From Streptococcus parasanguinis (lineage in GTDB: Bacteria > Bacillota > Bacilli > Lactobacillales > Streptococcaceae), in the NCBI RefSeq assembly GCF_019929185.1, contig NZ_JAHZPC010000001.1:124001-188000 (forward strand): a stretch of DNA of 64,000 nucleotides, given 5' to 3'. The position numbers and the translations under genes were made by a program. Positions 52,742 through 62,947 of the stretch are shown in pieces. The notes under the pieces were generated by a model. It did no database searches. It had not been told where the DNA came from and saw only the letters and a list, made by a program, of their open reading frames with translations. Within the stretch, counting starts at the first letter, position 1; the number at the start of each line of letters is the position of its first letter.

Positions 52742-55700
52742 TTAATCACGATGTTTCCGTGATACTGAAATACCAAAACTACAAAGAACAATTCCCATTG
52801 CAAACACTAACCAATTCTCAATTGAACCTGTATTAGGCAAGGCTCTATTTGCAGCATATTTAGCTTGATTTCTAGCATAGCTATATACTCGTTCGTTAGA
52901 AGTATTTTCTGGTATACTCTTTTCTAACGTAGGATTCAGAGAAATCATCCTGTGATCTACTTTTTCGTTATAGATTTCGCTTTGTCTTGTACGAGTATTT
53001 AAATAGGCTTCCCTAACTGCCTCATATTGTGCATTTGCATCCAATTGATCTTGTAGAAGTGTTTTATGTTTAGCTTCCTCTCTTTTTACATTCTCAAGTG
53101 CTAAACGATGCTCTTCAATCGCATTATCATAAGCTTCTTTTGCTTTTTTCAAATATGCATCGGCGTTTTCAAGACGATCCAAAAGTGTTTCTAAAGCGAC
53201 TAAGTTAGTCTTTAATTTAGAAATTTCATTCTTAATTTGACTTTCTTTAGCTTTTAACTCTTCAACTTTATTCTGACGGTTTCTGAGTTCTGCTTCATCC
53301 TTAGCTTTTTCAGCTTTAATTTCTGAAAGAACTTTAAGTTCTTTATCCAATTCTGCACGCGCATCTGCTAAAACTTTTTGTTTTGTTTGAATATCTGCAT
53401 TTAGATTTTCAACTGCTGATTGTGCTTTTGCATAACGAGTCTTGGCAGTAATCAATTGTTGAGAAGCTTCATCTAGATTCTTTTGTGCAAGAGGTGTCTT
53501 ATCTGAGATTGAGTTTAATCTTGCAATCGTTTGACGTGTAGTTTTTAAGGCTGCCAAATGTTTTTCATGAATTTTAGTTACTTCATCTAATTTGTTACTT
53601 GCTGTCTTATCTGCTACTCTTGCTTTTTCAAACTCCTCTTTTGCAGTTTCTAATGCTTTTTGCTTAACTTGAAGATCTGCATTTAAGTTATCCAGAGCTG
53701 TTTGGGCTTTGATATATCTTGTTTCAGCTCCTTCTTTTTGTTGTTTCGCATTGTCGTATTTCTTCTGTGCACCTGGAGTTTGATCAGGAACTGACATCAA
53801 TTCTGCTACTAGTTTTTGAGTTTGTTTCAGATTTTGATTTGCATTTTGATTTTCTACTTTTGCTTTTTCAAGATCAGATTTAGCTTTTACTTCTGCTGTT
53901 GTGGCCTGGTCTAAATTATCTTTTGCATTTGCTAAAGCTTGACGCTTGCTTTGAATATCAGCATTTAATTGATCGAGTGCATCTTGAGCCTTATTAAATT
54001 GGATTTGTGCTTCATTATAATTTTGTGTAGCGATTTCCAATTTAGTAGTAGCTGCAGGTGTTTGGTCAGGAGTAGCTTTCAAAGCATCTAATTTTGCTGT
54101 CGTTTCTTTGAGAGTTTTTGTACTTGAATCATTTTCTGATTTAGCTTTTTCCAAACGATTCTGTGCAGAATTATTCGCTGTATTTGCTGCAGTCTGTTTA
54201 GCTTTTGCAACTGATAACTCATCTTCCATTTTTGAAGTATCAAATGGAGTAGCTAGAGGTTTAGCAATCCCTTTATCATAATAGTCGTCAATGAACTTAG
54301 AGTGATACTCACCTGTTTGTTCATCTTTAATGTAATCGAAATGGCTAGATTGACCTTTGAATTTAATAAAATGCATTCGACCAACACCACTAGGTGTTAG
54401 GCTATTTGCTACCCCGACTGCTTGTATATCTGAAGGAGCTTTTTCTCCAATCATTAATCTCATATGTCCAAAATATGCATGTACATCATTTGCCATAAAG
54501 CTAATTACGGCATCATATACCTCGCGATATAATTGAGACATTGTAGCTTTTCGTGTTTCTTTTGCTTCTGAATAATAAGCACTAAAACCTAGTAATGTAT
54601 TATTGAAGCTCATATTTTCGCCAGCCCAAGCGATTGAATCCAGTCCATCTTTTGCAAGAGCTGTCACACTATGACTTGTACCAAATGGTTTATTTTCTTC
54701 AGCATAGGCTTTTGCGATATTTTTAACACCTTGAACAGATTCTTTAGTAACTATAAAATCATGGCTCCCCCAGACTTGGTCTTGCAGATTGTTTGCGAGA
54801 AGCACATAATATTGACTCAAAGCTTCAATCTGTTTATCTGTGAGATTATCCAAATTGACTTCAGAGTCATCGATAGGCAAAACAATATCCTTATTTGGCC
54901 AACCTTTGATAACAATATTTTGGTGTTCAGGAGAATATTCCGTCTCTGGAGTACCAAAATCATACTTACTACCTGTGAACCATTCTTGAATAACGTCGTT
55001 TAATGCATTTTTATTTGCATCTGAATTATCGGCAAGATAAGCCTTGTAAGCATCAATGACATCTTGAGGCAATTGAGGAATAGTGAGATTTTTAATTGCT
55101 GCAATTTGTTTTTTGAGGGTTTCAACCGCTTGATCAGCCTTCTCTTTATTCTCTTTTGCTTCCTGAGCTGCTGATGTAGCACTCGCTAGCTCATTTGAAG
55201 TTTCATTTACTTTTGCCTCTTCTTGATTTTTCTTAGTAGTTAAAGCTGAAATTTCTGAAGCTTTCTTAGCATCATTTTCTTTAGCTGTTTTGAGCTCTTC
55301 TTCTTCACCAATCTTACTATTTTGTTTATTTGCTAAATCATTTGCTTTGCTATCACGATTTGAGATTGTTTGGGTAAGTTGTGATTCAGAAGCATCAAGA
55401 TTACTTTGCGCTGAAACTTTATTTTTTTGAGCTTTCTTTAAATTCTCTTGTGCTTGTTTTTGTTTTTCCTCAGCTGATGACAAGTTTGCTGCAGTTTCTT
55501 GACTTTTCTTTATTTGATCCGCTTCAACAGACTTTGCATTTTTTAGTGCAGTTGCTTTTTTATCATCCGCTTCTTTGGCACGATCAAGTTCTTGTTTCGC
55601 TGTATTTTCAGTTGCTATATTAGCATCTAAAGTTTTCCTAGCAGCATCACGTTCTGCTACAACTTCTTCAACGCCAGTACCATCTAATACTTTCTGGGCA

Positions 55701-56581
55701 GTTTCTTTCTCTTTTTGAGCCTTCACTAATGCATTTGCTGCTTCCTCTGCAACCTTTTTAGCATCTGCTAATTGTTTAGCAGAAACTTGACCATCACTAA
55801 GTTGCGTTTTTTCATCAGCAGAAGCTTTACTGAGTTCTTCAGCTTTATTTTTGTCTTCGTTAATGGCATTTTCCAAAGCCTTTTTCGCTGCTAATTCTGC
55901 TGATTCTTTTTCAGCTACATCACTTTTTGCTTTGTCTCTTTCAGCAATGATTTCCGATGCTCCAGTACCATCAAGATTTTTTTGTGCAGTTGCTACTGCT
56001 TCCTCAGCTGTCGAAACTTTCTTTTCTTGCTCTGAAATTTTATCTTGATCTTTTTTAATAATATCTGATTGCTGATTACGTTCTTTCTCAGCTTCTAGAA
56101 CTTTATCAGATGCATCTTTTTGTGATGTTTCCTTTTTCTCAATATCAGCTTTTACTTCTGATATTTCATTCTTCGTTTTTTCAATTTTTTCAGGCGTAGC
56201 TGATTCTTTATTTGCATCAGCATTCTTTAAGTCAACATTTGCCTCTGTAACTTTTGTTGCAGCAGTTGCTTCCGAAGCCTTAGCGTTTTCTAATGCACTT
56301 TCTTGATTTGAAACCGATTGATCCGCTTCTTCCTTGATCGCTCTTGCTTCTTCTACAACTTCAGAAGTTGGCGTTTTCGTTACAGTTGCAACCCCATTAT
56401 TGATAAATACCCCGTCTACTTGTTTTATATTTGTAGACGAAGGAGCCTTCGATTCAACACTTAATGCTGACTCATTTGGCTGAGTTGCAGTTACGTCTTC
56501 TGCTTTCACAACGGAAATTCCCGCAAAAGCTGTAGCTATTGATACAGCAGATACAGTTGCTTTGATCGTTTTCTTTTTCAT
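52742..56581 (-). CDS. SEC10/PgrA-type LPXTG surface protein, coiled-coil rich
   Basis: 1,279 residues from ATG 56581 (AAAGGTGGGAATT upstream). Signal peptide MKKKTIKATVSAVSIATAF with likely cleavage near VKA-E. Residues about 75-470 are Ala/Lys/Glu coiled coil. About 490-780 is a SEC10/PgrA (CAP-like) globular domain (VWGSHDFIVTKESV.., SHSVTALAKDGLDSIAWAGE.., VHAYFGHMRLMIGE). About 790-1200 is a second coiled coil with three diverged units of about 80 residues (each with ..DQTP or DKTP, then a LNAD core). C-terminal sortase signal LPNTG (about 1248), helix, and RKHRD. In enterococcal conjugative plasmids such proteins mediate surface exclusion or aggregation; in streptococci adhesion is the usual guess. 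Divergent XRE gene upstream. Confidence 0.9.
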   Translation of the reverse strand: MKKKTIKATVSAVSIATAFAGISVVKAEDVTATQPNESALSVESKAPSSTNIKQVDGVFINNGVATVTKTPTSEVVEEARAIKEEADQSVSNQESALENAKASEATAATKVTEANVDLKNADANKESATPEKIEKTKNEISEVKADIEKKETSQKDASDKVLEAEKERNQQSDIIKKDQDKISEQEKKVSTAEEAVATAQKNLDGTGASEIIAERDKAKSDVAEKESAELAAKKALENAINEDKNKAEELSKASADEKTQLSDGQVSAKQLADAKKVAEEAANALVKAQKEKETAQKVLDGTGVEEVVAERDAARKTLDANIATENTAKQELDRAKEADDKKATALKNAKSVEADQIKKSQETAANLSSAEEKQKQAQENLKKAQKNKVSAQSNLDASESQLTQTISNRDSKANDLANKQNSKIGEEEELKTAKENDAKKASEISALTTKKNQEEAKVNETSNELASATSAAQEAKENKEKADQAVETLKKQIAAIKNLTIPQLPQDVIDAYKAYLADNSDANKNALNDVIQEWFTGSKYDFGTPETEYSPEHQNIVIKGWPNKDIVLPIDDSEVNLDNLTDKQIEALSQYYVLLANNLQDQVWGSHDFIVTKESVQGVKNIAKAYAEENKPFGTSHSVTALAKDGLDSIAWAGENMSFNNTLLGFSAYYSEAKETRKATMSQLYREVYDAVISFMANDVHAYFGHMRLMIGEKAPSDIQAVGVANSLTPSGVGRMHFIKFKGQSSHFDYIKDEQTGEYHSKFIDDYYDKGIAKPLATPFDTSKMEDELSVAKAKQTAANTANNSAQNRLEKAKSENDSSTKTLKETTAKLDALKATPDQTPAATTKLEIATQNYNEAQIQFNKAQDALDQLNADIQSKRQALANAKDNLDQATTAEVKAKSDLEKAKVENQNANQNLKQTQKLVAELMSVPDQTPGAQKKYDNAKQQKEGAETRYIKAQTALDNLNADLQVKQKALETAKEEFEKARVADKTASNKLDEVTKIHEKHLAALKTTRQTIARLNSISDKTPLAQKNLDEASQQLITAKTRYAKAQSAVENLNADIQTKQKVLADARAELDKELKVLSEIKAEKAKDEAELRNRQNKVEELKAKESQIKNEISKLKTNLVALETLLDRLENADAYLKKAKEAYDNAIEEHRLALENVKREEAKHKTLLQDQLDANAQYEAVREAYLNTRTRQSEIYNEKVDHRMISLNPTLEKSIPENTSNERVYSYARNQAKYAANRALPNTGSIENWLVFAMGIVLCSFGISVSRKHRD

Positions 56582-56676
56582 AATTCCCACCTTTATGATA
56601 GAGTATTGAGCAAATTATCACTATATAATTATAAACAACCGAATTATACTATATTTTAGCAACTTTGTAAAGTTGT

Positions 56677-56733
56677 AACCAACCTTTTAAGAACTAGAAC
56701 CTAACCTTATAAGGCTGTAAAATAGTCTTAAGA
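56677..56733. promoter_or_regulatory. Repeated operator-like sites between SEC10 gene and XRE gene
   Basis: AACCTTTTAAG (56681-56691) and AACCTTATAAGG (56703-56714; core CCTTATAAGG a perfect palindrome) are 22 bp apart, two helical turns. TCTTAAGA (56726-56733) is a third palindrome. They lie just before the XRE gene and could be its operators. Confidence 0.45.
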
Positions 56734-56741
56734 GGTGAGCA

Positions 56742-57068
56742 ATGTCAGAATTACAAAAGTATATAAGCAAACGAATACGGATTCTGCGGACCCAGTCAGG
56801 AATGACTCAGGAACAATTAGAAGAAAAAGCAGATCTTGGTACCAATTACGCGTATAAGTTAGAAAATTTAGAGCCCAATATAAAAATTAGTACTCTGGAG
56901 AAAATTATAGATGCGTTGAATGTTGATCTACAAACTTTTTTTGATTTAACACTTAAAGAAGAAAGTACTGACTTAGCACAGCTTATCGACACTATCAAAT
57001 CTTTACCAGAGTACAAACAAAGTAAAGTCATTTCAGCTATTAACACAATTATTAACGAGACAAAATAA
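56742..57068 (+). CDS. XRE-family transcriptional regulator
   Basis: 108 residues. Helix-turn-helix_3 domain (ISKRIRILRTQSGMTQEQLEEKADLGTNYAYKLEN..), then a short C-terminal helical part (STDLAQLIDTIKSLPEYKQSKVIS). RBS AAGAGGTGAGC before ATG 56742. Divergent from the SEC10 surface protein across 160 bases with repeated palindromes, so repression or activation of that gene is probable. The same pairing suggests joint acquisition. Confidence 0.85.
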   Translation: MSELQKYISKRIRILRTQSGMTQEQLEEKADLGTNYAYKLENLEPNIKISTLEKIIDALNVDLQTFFDLTLKEESTDLAQLIDTIKSLPEYKQSKVISAINTIINETK

Positions 57069-57118
57069 AAAGAGTGGAAAAGGATAAGTATAAAAACTAT
57101 TCCTTTCCCACTTTTTTG
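57067..57118. terminator. Bidirectional terminator
   Basis: AAAAAGAGTGGAAAAGGATA / TATTCCTTTCCCACTTTTTT arms; between convergent XRE and DUF1002 genes. Confidence 0.85.
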
Positions 57119-57124
57119 CTATGT

Positions 57125-58135
57125 TTAACCAACCAAACCACTAAAGAATTTGACAATGGCGTTCCAGATGGCTCCGAAGAAGCCAGCAATGGCGTTCCAC
57201 GCATTTGTGAAGAAGTCGCCACTATCTTTTAAAATGGCATTTGTATCAAAATTGAGATTGATATTGTTAAAGGTATCGCCTGCCTTGTCTACGATACTAT
57301 CTTTGAGTTCTGTCAAGGTCTTGGTGAAATTTTTGCTGCTGATGACGCTACTCTTTGAGAGGTTCACTGCGAAATTCACGATCAAATTGATCTGGTTACC
57401 TGTCACAGTTGTATCTAGCTTATAATTTTTCAGAGTTTCTTCGACGATCTTTCGAATATCATCCTTGCTTAAATCCTGATTGTTCTGTTTGGCATTGGCT
57501 ACTGCTGTTTTAATATCGGTCAATGCCACGTTCAATTTATCAGCATCGAAGTTTTTCTTGCCAGCGTTTTCCTCGTTGATCCCGGATAGAGTTTTTAACT
57601 CTTCTTGAGCCAGATCTTTGCTTTCTTGCGAAACCTTAGCACCATTTTTCTCAAGCGAGTAATAGATACCAGCTAAGGCACTTTCACCTGTTACTTGGAC
57701 AGGAGATGCGACTGTAATTTGTGCATGCTCAAGTCCCAGCGTAGCTGCTGCATTGCGGTACATATCTGCGGTAACCTTGGTGATGTTTTGAGGCGTTACG
57801 ATATTCACTTCTAGAGCCTTATTCTTACCTAATTTTTGAATTTTAACAGAGGAATAGAGTTCCAGACTATCATCGTTAGCAACGTTCATAATTGAAGAGT
57901 AAACCTCTGGTGTCATGGTCTTCCACTCTTCTTTGTCTTTTGAACTATCGTAGTTCAGCAAACTCAAGGTTTGTTCAATTTGACTTTGGTCTAGAGAATA
58001 ACCCAAAACATAGTCTGGCTTAACATAAGTTTCATCAATGACTTTCTGGACATTAGTATCTGCAGAAACATGTGGAATTCCACTAAAAAGGGCAACTGTC
58101 GACGCTACAAATAAAGCAATTTTTCTTAATTTCAT
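57125..58135 (-). CDS. DUF1002 secreted protein
   Basis: 336 residues. Signal peptide MKLRKIALFVASTVALFSGIP with cleavage near VSA-D. DUF1002 body: a QIEQTLSLLNYD segment, KVTADMYRNAAATLGLEHAQITVASPVQVTGESALAG, then helical repeats. The last 30 residues alternate Trp/Phe/Ile (FFTNAWNAIAGFFGAIWNA..), an amphipathic, membrane-active-looking tail. No sortase signal. Widely kept in Firmicutes; function unknown. Confidence 0.85.
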   Translation of the reverse strand: MKLRKIALFVASTVALFSGIPHVSADTNVQKVIDETYVKPDYVLGYSLDQSQIEQTLSLLNYDSSKDKEEWKTMTPEVYSSIMNVANDDSLELYSSVKIQKLGKNKALEVNIVTPQNITKVTADMYRNAAATLGLEHAQITVASPVQVTGESALAGIYYSLEKNGAKVSQESKDLAQEELKTLSGINEENAGKKNFDADKLNVALTDIKTAVANAKQNNQDLSKDDIRKIVEETLKNYKLDTTVTGNQINLIVNFAVNLSKSSVISSKNFTKTLTELKDSIVDKAGDTFNNINLNFDTNAILKDSGDFFTNAWNAIAGFFGAIWNAIVKFFSGLVG

Positions 58136-58303
58136 TTCTCTCTTCTTTCTATCTCATATCTACGCTGAGTAGATTTTATCGACTATTTCACCTGACTAGA
58201 GATGAAAAAAAGAAGCCAATAAAAGAGTTATTCACTTCAATCTTTATTATATCGTTTCTTTCTTAAAAGAAGCTTACAGTTTTTTTAAGAATGCATGACA
58301 TTT

Positions 58304-59149
58304 TTATTTTCCCCAAAGAAACTGGATCAATAGCTTATCTACTATTGGATTTTCATGAAGTTGGCTGTGCTGAGCACCTTTGCCATCAATCTGTTCTTCA
58401 CGGTAGCTTTTTGCACGTTCTGCTACTAGGTAACGAAGGGCTTTTGAAGAAATATTGAGAACCGATCCATCCGTTTCTCCACCGATATCTCCATAGATAT
58501 TCAGCACATCGATCTGATTTTCTGGATAGACTTCCCGAAGAGCTAAAAGCTGTTGGTACTGCTCATTCATTGATGAAGGTTTACCTGTTTGTGAATCTAG
58601 AACCAAACCTTGAGGTAAATTCATCCCTTCGAGTCCAGCGACATGGTTGGCAATGGCGACCTGCTTGACAATTTTTGGCAGATTCTCATCACTTCCATGT
58701 TCCAGAAGATAATATAAGACGGACATATTTCCCATAGAATGAGCGACGACGTTCATCTCTTTAAAATGGTAGGTTTCTTGAAGTTTTTTAACTACCTGAT
58801 AGGCATAATGGCTGATGACTTTTGGATCGGGCGTGCGATTGTTTTGGTATTCCACTTTGATAATTGGATTGACCGCACCTTTGGGAATGGTCCCTGTCAG
58901 CTTTACTTGTCCATCGGTAGCCACGTTTGCAGTAATGACGGTCTCTGTAACCCCTGCTTTTTTTGCCGCATCTGTCATGTGTTTTTCTGCATTGGCACTC
59001 GAGCCATAACCATGAAAAAATAAGGTAGGACGAGTATTTTGTAGGTAATTAGTGTGGTCCAGCTGCGTTTTTTGTTGAGACTTCCCCCAAAAAGCGATAC
59101 ATAGGAGAATCAACCCCAAAAACAGCCCGTAGATTGATTTTTTGTTCAA
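58304..59149 (-). CDS. DUF915 alpha/beta-hydrolase, membrane anchored
   Basis: About 281 residues. TTG 59149 is favoured (GAGG nine bases upstream: MNKKSIYGLFLGLILLC); GTG 59158 would add three residues but overlaps the RBS. N-terminal membrane helix, then FFHGYGSSANAEKHM (oxyanion loop), nucleophile elbow AHSMGN in MNVVAHSMGNMSVLYYL, GGETDGSVLN acid loop, and GAQHSQLHEN with the His. Second DUF915 member in the window, this one extracytoplasmic. Confidence 0.82.
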   Translation of the reverse strand: MNKKSIYGLFLGLILLCIAFWGKSQQKTQLDHTNYLQNTRPTLFFHGYGSSANAEKHMTDAAKKAGVTETVITANVATDGQVKLTGTIPKGAVNPIIKVEYQNNRTPDPKVISHYAYQVVKKLQETYHFKEMNVVAHSMGNMSVLYYLLEHGSDENLPKIVKQVAIANHVAGLEGMNLPQGLVLDSQTGKPSSMNEQYQQLLALREVYPENQIDVLNIYGDIGGETDGSVLNISSKALRYLVAERAKSYREEQIDGKGAQHSQLHENPIVDKLLIQFLWGK

Positions 59150-59261
59150 TAGAAACACCTCATGTTATTTTATAACTAACTAGTATTTTATCATAGGCAT
59201 TCAATGATTTCAAAAGATTGAGAATGAAAGAGGCAAAATACACAAAAAGATTTATAGATTA

Positions 59262-59448
59262 TAAGAGAGGCTGGGATAAAAGTCCTAGCCTCTTAATTGT
59301 TTTTGGATTGTCGAGCAAGACGCAGTGGTTGAGTGGGCTCTACTACGCTGATTTCATCAGCTTTTACAGCCCTACTCAACTGTGCGGAGGTGGGACGACG
59401 AAATCGAATTCTAACGAATGACCTATTTCTGTCCCACTCTCTCTGACT
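59262..59448. repeat. Structured intergenic repeat element (second copy)
   Basis: Three stems: AGAGGCTGGGA..TCCTAGCCTCT (59266-59294, terminator-like), GTTGAGTGGGCT..AGCCCTACTCAAC enclosing GCTGAT..ATCAGC (59328-59380), and GTGGGAC..GTCCCAC (59391-59438). Read in reverse complement it aligns with the asd-dapA element (shared GATTTCGT, CCGCACAGTTGA, TCAACCACTGCGTC). The small open frame across it has no ribosome binding site and is not a gene. Confidence 0.8.
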
Positions 59449-59455
59449 TGATTGA

Positions 59456-60058
59456 TTAAAACCATGAAAATAACTTCATAATTGTCATATTGGTTTCTAC
59501 TAAACGAGAATAATAAATGTTCCCCCCATTAATGTAGAGTTCCATCCCGTTTAAAAGAGAGATAGGGTGAAGATAAAGATAAGTTTCACCGGTTACATTG
59601 CCAAGGCTCGGAGCTACTACATCCCGCGAATAAGCGCGTGCCAACTCTAGGGAATTTGTTCCACCGTGTTTAGCTACATAATCAATGTAATCTTTCCCGA
59701 AATTATAGGCTTGAACGGCTGTCCAGCTATCAACCCCTTTTTTCTTGGCTTCTTTTAACTCATCTGAAAGAGTCTGAATACCTTGGCGAATGCTGGCCTT
59801 ATTATCACTAATGGTATTGGTCTCACCACTTGCACTCTCACTAGCCTGCATGACATCTTCCTCTCGACCTTTGGTCTCTGTATAGATCATAGCCAGAATG
59901 AGGTTTTCATTGGCTGTGGTATCTTCCTCAGCAAGGACTTCTCTAACTAGAGAGCGATACTGCATGACTTGTTTGACATCATGATGGATCTGGATCCCCT
60001 TGTAGATTCCAAATATAAGTAAGATGAATAAGAAGATCTTCACTATGCGTTTAATCAT
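59456..60058 (-). CDS. pvaA: Lysozyme-like protein PvaA
   Basis: 200 residues. N-terminal membrane helix or signal anchor ([17 protein letters not shown]), then a small lytic-transglycosylase-like (lysozyme fold) domain: [23 protein letters not shown] with the candidate catalytic Glu, [27 protein letters not shown] and the [11 protein letters not shown] end. Equivalent to pneumococcal vaccine antigen A by sequence layout and by position (next to NA37 and glyA). Probable peptidoglycan-binding or -cleaving surface protein. Start overlaps the preceding stop (TAATG). Confidence 0.9.
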   Translation of the reverse strand: MIKRIVKIFLFILLIFGIYKGIQIHHDVKQVMQYRSLVREVLAEEDTTANENLILAMIYTETKGREEDVMQASESASGETNTISDNKASIRQGIQTLSDELKEAKKKGVDSWTAVQAYNFGKDYIDYVAKHGGTNSLELARAYSRDVVAPSLGNVTGETYLYLHPISLLNGMELYINGGNIYYSRLVETNMTIMKLFSWF

Positions 60059-61032
60059 TATTTACTCTGTATATCCTCAATGTTTTTGATCAGAATAGAA
60101 TAGGTCCCGTTCTCGTTTAGAATAAATTCAACAGATTCTGCATCTTCATAGACATTATTCGGAACGATCAGTTCAATTCCATTTGACAATGACAATTTCT
60201 GATTTTCGAACTTCTTCAACTGGCGAGATGCATCAATTTCTTCAAAAGTGACAGGTTCAGGTACAGCTTCTTTGACTTGGTCAATAAAACTGAGGCGGGC
60301 TGTCAGATTGTCATCGAAGAGATCATCTGCTAATTTCTCTGGAGAGAGTTTATTTTCTTCCTCGATATGATTGAAAATAGCTGATTTAACCTTTGATTGA
60401 AATTGAAAATCATCTGTATTAAAGCTTTCCGCAATCTTCTGGGCTGTTTTTTCTAGAGCCTTGATCGATTTTTTAGGAGAAATCTTGGGTTGCGCCTGCA
60501 AGAGATTCTCAGAAAAATAATTCAAGAAGGTCCCGTTATACTTGATCCGTTTTTCAATCAAGTGGTATTTGCGGCTTTGAAGATTAATGACCAAGGCCTC
60601 ATCAGCACCAGTCCCAAAACCAGGCAGATTGTTTTGCGTCAACTTAATCGGATTGTCCACTTCACCGCCAAGATGGGTCAAGGTTTCTCGTAAAGCGATT
60701 CGAAGAAAGGCGAAATGCTCCACTCCTTCTTTCGAAAATTGGACAAATACCAAATCGTTGGTCTTTTGATTCTCAGAGACGACAAATTCTTCCTTCCAGC
60801 GATTCGCTACTGCGACAGATGTTTCTAACAGATCATCTGAAATCATCTCAAGAAAAGGATTGTCCTCTTCGAAAATACCGGTCCTGGCTTCATCGGAATA
60901 AACTCGCTCAATCTTCTTGCGCAAGTATTCCTCAATTTTAGGTGTGATATTGAGGAATTTATCTGCCAGATAGAGATCGGTATCATCTGGGTTGAATTGA
61001 TGAATGATGGCTTTCTTTACGTAAATATCCAT
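60058..61032 (-). CDS. Nucleoid-associated protein, NA37/YejK family
   Basis: 324 residues, cytoplasmic. [24 protein letters not shown] is the family opening (a conserved HQ/ID start), central [27 protein letters not shown], and [31 protein letters not shown]. The NA37 family was named from an E. coli nucleoid fraction protein; molecular role open. Between glyA (8 bases away) and pvaA (1-base overlap), so it belongs to the prfA-to-pvaA operon. Confidence 0.88.
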   Translation of the reverse strand: MDIYVKKAIIHQFNPDDTDLYLADKFLNITPKIEEYLRKKIERVYSDEARTGIFEEDNPFLEMISDDLLETSVAVANRWKEEFVVSENQKTNDLVFVQFSKEGVEHFAFLRIALRETLTHLGGEVDNPIKLTQNNLPGFGTGADEALVINLQSRKYHLIEKRIKYNGTFLNYFSENLLQAQPKISPKKSIKALEKTAQKIAESFNTDDFQFQSKVKSAIFNHIEEENKLSPEKLADDLFDDNLTARLSFIDQVKEAVPEPVTFEEIDASRQLKKFENQKLSLSNGIELIVPNNVYEDAESVEFILNENGTYSILIKNIEDIQSK

Positions 61033-61040
61033 AAGATGAT

Positions 61041-62297
61041 TTAGTCCTCGTAAAGTGGGAAGGCATCTGTCAAGGCTTTGACTTGAGCACGCACCTCTTC
61101 TAATACTGCTTCTTTATCTGCATTCTTCAGCGCTTTGATCATGAGTTCAGCAACGGTGCGACTTTCTTTTTCACCAAAACCGCGAGCAGTGATGGCTGCT
61201 GCACCAATCCGAATCCCACTGGTCTTAAATGGAGACAAGGTTTCATAAGGAATAGAGTTCTTGTTGAGGGTAATGTTTACCTCGTCCAATAAGTTTTGCG
61301 CCACTTTCCCATTTTCAACGACTTTGGTCACATCGACAAGGAAAAGGTGGTTCTCAGTTCCCCCTGAAATGACACGGAAATCAGGATCTTGCAAGAAGAC
61401 ATCAGCCATAGCCTGACTGTTCTTAATCACGTTAGTGGCATACTGTTTAAAGGCAGGATCCAACGCTTCTTTGAAAGCGACTGCTTTAGCTGCAACGACA
61501 TGCTCTAGTGGTCCTCCTTGAATACCAGGGAAGATGGCAGAGTTAATTTTCTTAGCTAACTCCTCGTCATTAGTCAAGATCAAGCCACCACGAGGACCAC
61601 GAAGGGTCTTGTGAGTGGTTGTTGTCGTGATATGGGCATAAGGAACTGGACTTGGGTGAAGACCTGCTGCAACTAGACCAGCAATATGGGCCATATCAAC
61701 CATGAGCTTAGCTCCTACCGCATCTGCAATTTCACGGAATTTTGAGAAATCAATAATGTGAGAGTATGCTGAGGCACCAGCAACAATGAGTTTTGGTTTA
61801 ACTTCTTGGGCTTGTTTTAAGATGGCGTCAAAATCCAAGAGTTCTGTTTCCGGATCTACACTATAGGACACAAAGTTATAAGTTTGACCAGAGAAGCTCA
61901 CAGAAGCTCCGTGCGTCAAATGCCCACCGGCAGCTAGATCCATCCCCATGACAGTGTCACCAGGTTCAATCAAGGCCATATAGGCAGCACAGTTGGCCTG
62001 ACTACCTGAGTGGGGTTGAACATTGGCAAACTTAGCCCTAAAAATTTCCTTAGCGCGTTCGATGGCCAGGCTTTCCACGACATCTACGAAATCAGTCCCA
62101 CCGTAGTAACGGCGACCTGGATAACCTTCTGCATATTTATTGGTCAGAATAGACCCTTGCGCTGCCATAACCGCCTTAGAGACGACATTTTCAGAAGCAA
62201 TCAACTCGATATTGTTTTGTTGGCGTTCCTCTTCTTTGGAAATAGCATTCCATAGGTCTGCATCATAGGCTTTGTAATCTTCTTTATCAAAAATCAT
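61041..62297 (-). CDS. glyA: Serine hydroxymethyltransferase
   Basis: 418 residues from ATG 62297 ([25 protein letters not shown] upstream). PLP enzyme interconverting serine and glycine with [41 protein letters not shown], the PLP Lys in [14 protein letters not shown], and [14 protein letters not shown]. In the middle of the conserved prfA-prmC-Sua5-glyA-NA37-pvaA series. Confidence 0.97.
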   Translation of the reverse strand: MIFDKEDYKAYDADLWNAISKEEERQQNNIELIASENVVSKAVMAAQGSILTNKYAEGYPGRRYYGGTDFVDVVESLAIERAKEIFRAKFANVQPHSGSQANCAAYMALIEPGDTVMGMDLAAGGHLTHGASVSFSGQTYNFVSYSVDPETELLDFDAILKQAQEVKPKLIVAGASAYSHIIDFSKFREIADAVGAKLMVDMAHIAGLVAAGLHPSPVPYAHITTTTTHKTLRGPRGGLILTNDEELAKKINSAIFPGIQGGPLEHVVAAKAVAFKEALDPAFKQYATNVIKNSQAMADVFLQDPDFRVISGGTENHLFLVDVTKVVENGKVAQNLLDEVNITLNKNSIPYETLSPFKTSGIRIGAAAITARGFGEKESRTVAELMIKALKNADKEAVLEEVRAQVKALTDAFPLYED

Positions 62298-62332
62298 CCG
62301 TCTACTCCTTATTAAATAAATTTTTATATACA

Positions 62333-62947
62333 TTATGACAGAGGAAGGTCATCTTCCTCAAAAGAAAGCTCGGGCACTTGTGCAAGCAAGTCAGCTTTCG
62401 TAATAGAACCTTGTCGTAAAATCCTTGCTTTGGTCCCAGAAATATCTAGGATAGTCGAATCTTGGCCAGTAAGGAAAGCATCGTCCTCAAAGCCAGGAAT
62501 TAGCTGATCAAATTCTTTTACAATAGCTTCATACTTTGTTCCGCTAGCATGTCCAGATAGATTTGCAGAAGGACCAACTAAAGGACCATATTTACGAATT
62601 AATTCCAAGGTCTTTGGATGGGCTGGCATCCGAAAGCCAACCGTAGACATCCCTGAATGAATCCATTCTGGCACCTTTTCATTAGCCTGAAGAATAATAG
62701 TTAAAGGCCCAGGTAAAAATGATTCAATCAGTTTTGTTAAATAGCTAGGTTGATTTTTCGAATAAATTCGAACATCTTCTTCGTCAGCTACATTCAAGTT
62801 CAGGGCTTTCTTTCTAGGTCTACGTTTTAATTCGTAAATATATTCAACTGCCTCTTGATCCAAAGCTTTAGCGAAAATACCATAGACTGTTTCAGTTGGC
62901 AGAATAACCGCACGTCCTGCTTCTAATTCTTTCTCAATGTGATCCAT
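62333..62947 (-). CDS. L-threonylcarbamoyladenylate synthase (Sua5/YwlC/TsaC)
   Basis: 204 residues, the short TsaC-like form without the C-terminal Sua5 domain. Makes threonylcarbamoyl-AMP for t6A37 of t[32 protein letters not shown] (the KR..KR/P nucleotide loop), [22 protein letters not shown] and STILDISG. Overlaps prmC by 14 bases. Confidence 0.93.
   Translation of the reverse strand: MDHIEKELEAGRAVILPTETVYGIFAKALDQEAVEYIYELKRRPRKKALNLNVADEEDVRIYSKNQPSYLTKLIESFLPGPLTIILQANEKVPEWIHSGMSTVGFRMPAHPKTLELIRKYGPLVGPSANLSGHASGTKYEAIVKEFDQLIPGFEDDAFLTGQDSTILDISGTKARILRQGSITKADLLAQVPELSFEEDDLPLS

Noticed and set aside
53300-54300. Possible CRISPR-like array
   Set aside because: The periodicity is a coding repeat of about 240 bases in the SEC10 coiled coil, not short identical repeats with spacers.
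52742-56581. Opposite-strand frames of 60-110 codons within the SEC10 gene and other long genes
   Set aside because: They mirror codon periodicity of the real gene and lack start signals and family resemblance.
59218-59421. 67-codon frame in the 59.3-kb repeat
   Set aside because: It covers several perfect stems of an intergenic repeat and has no ribosome binding site.
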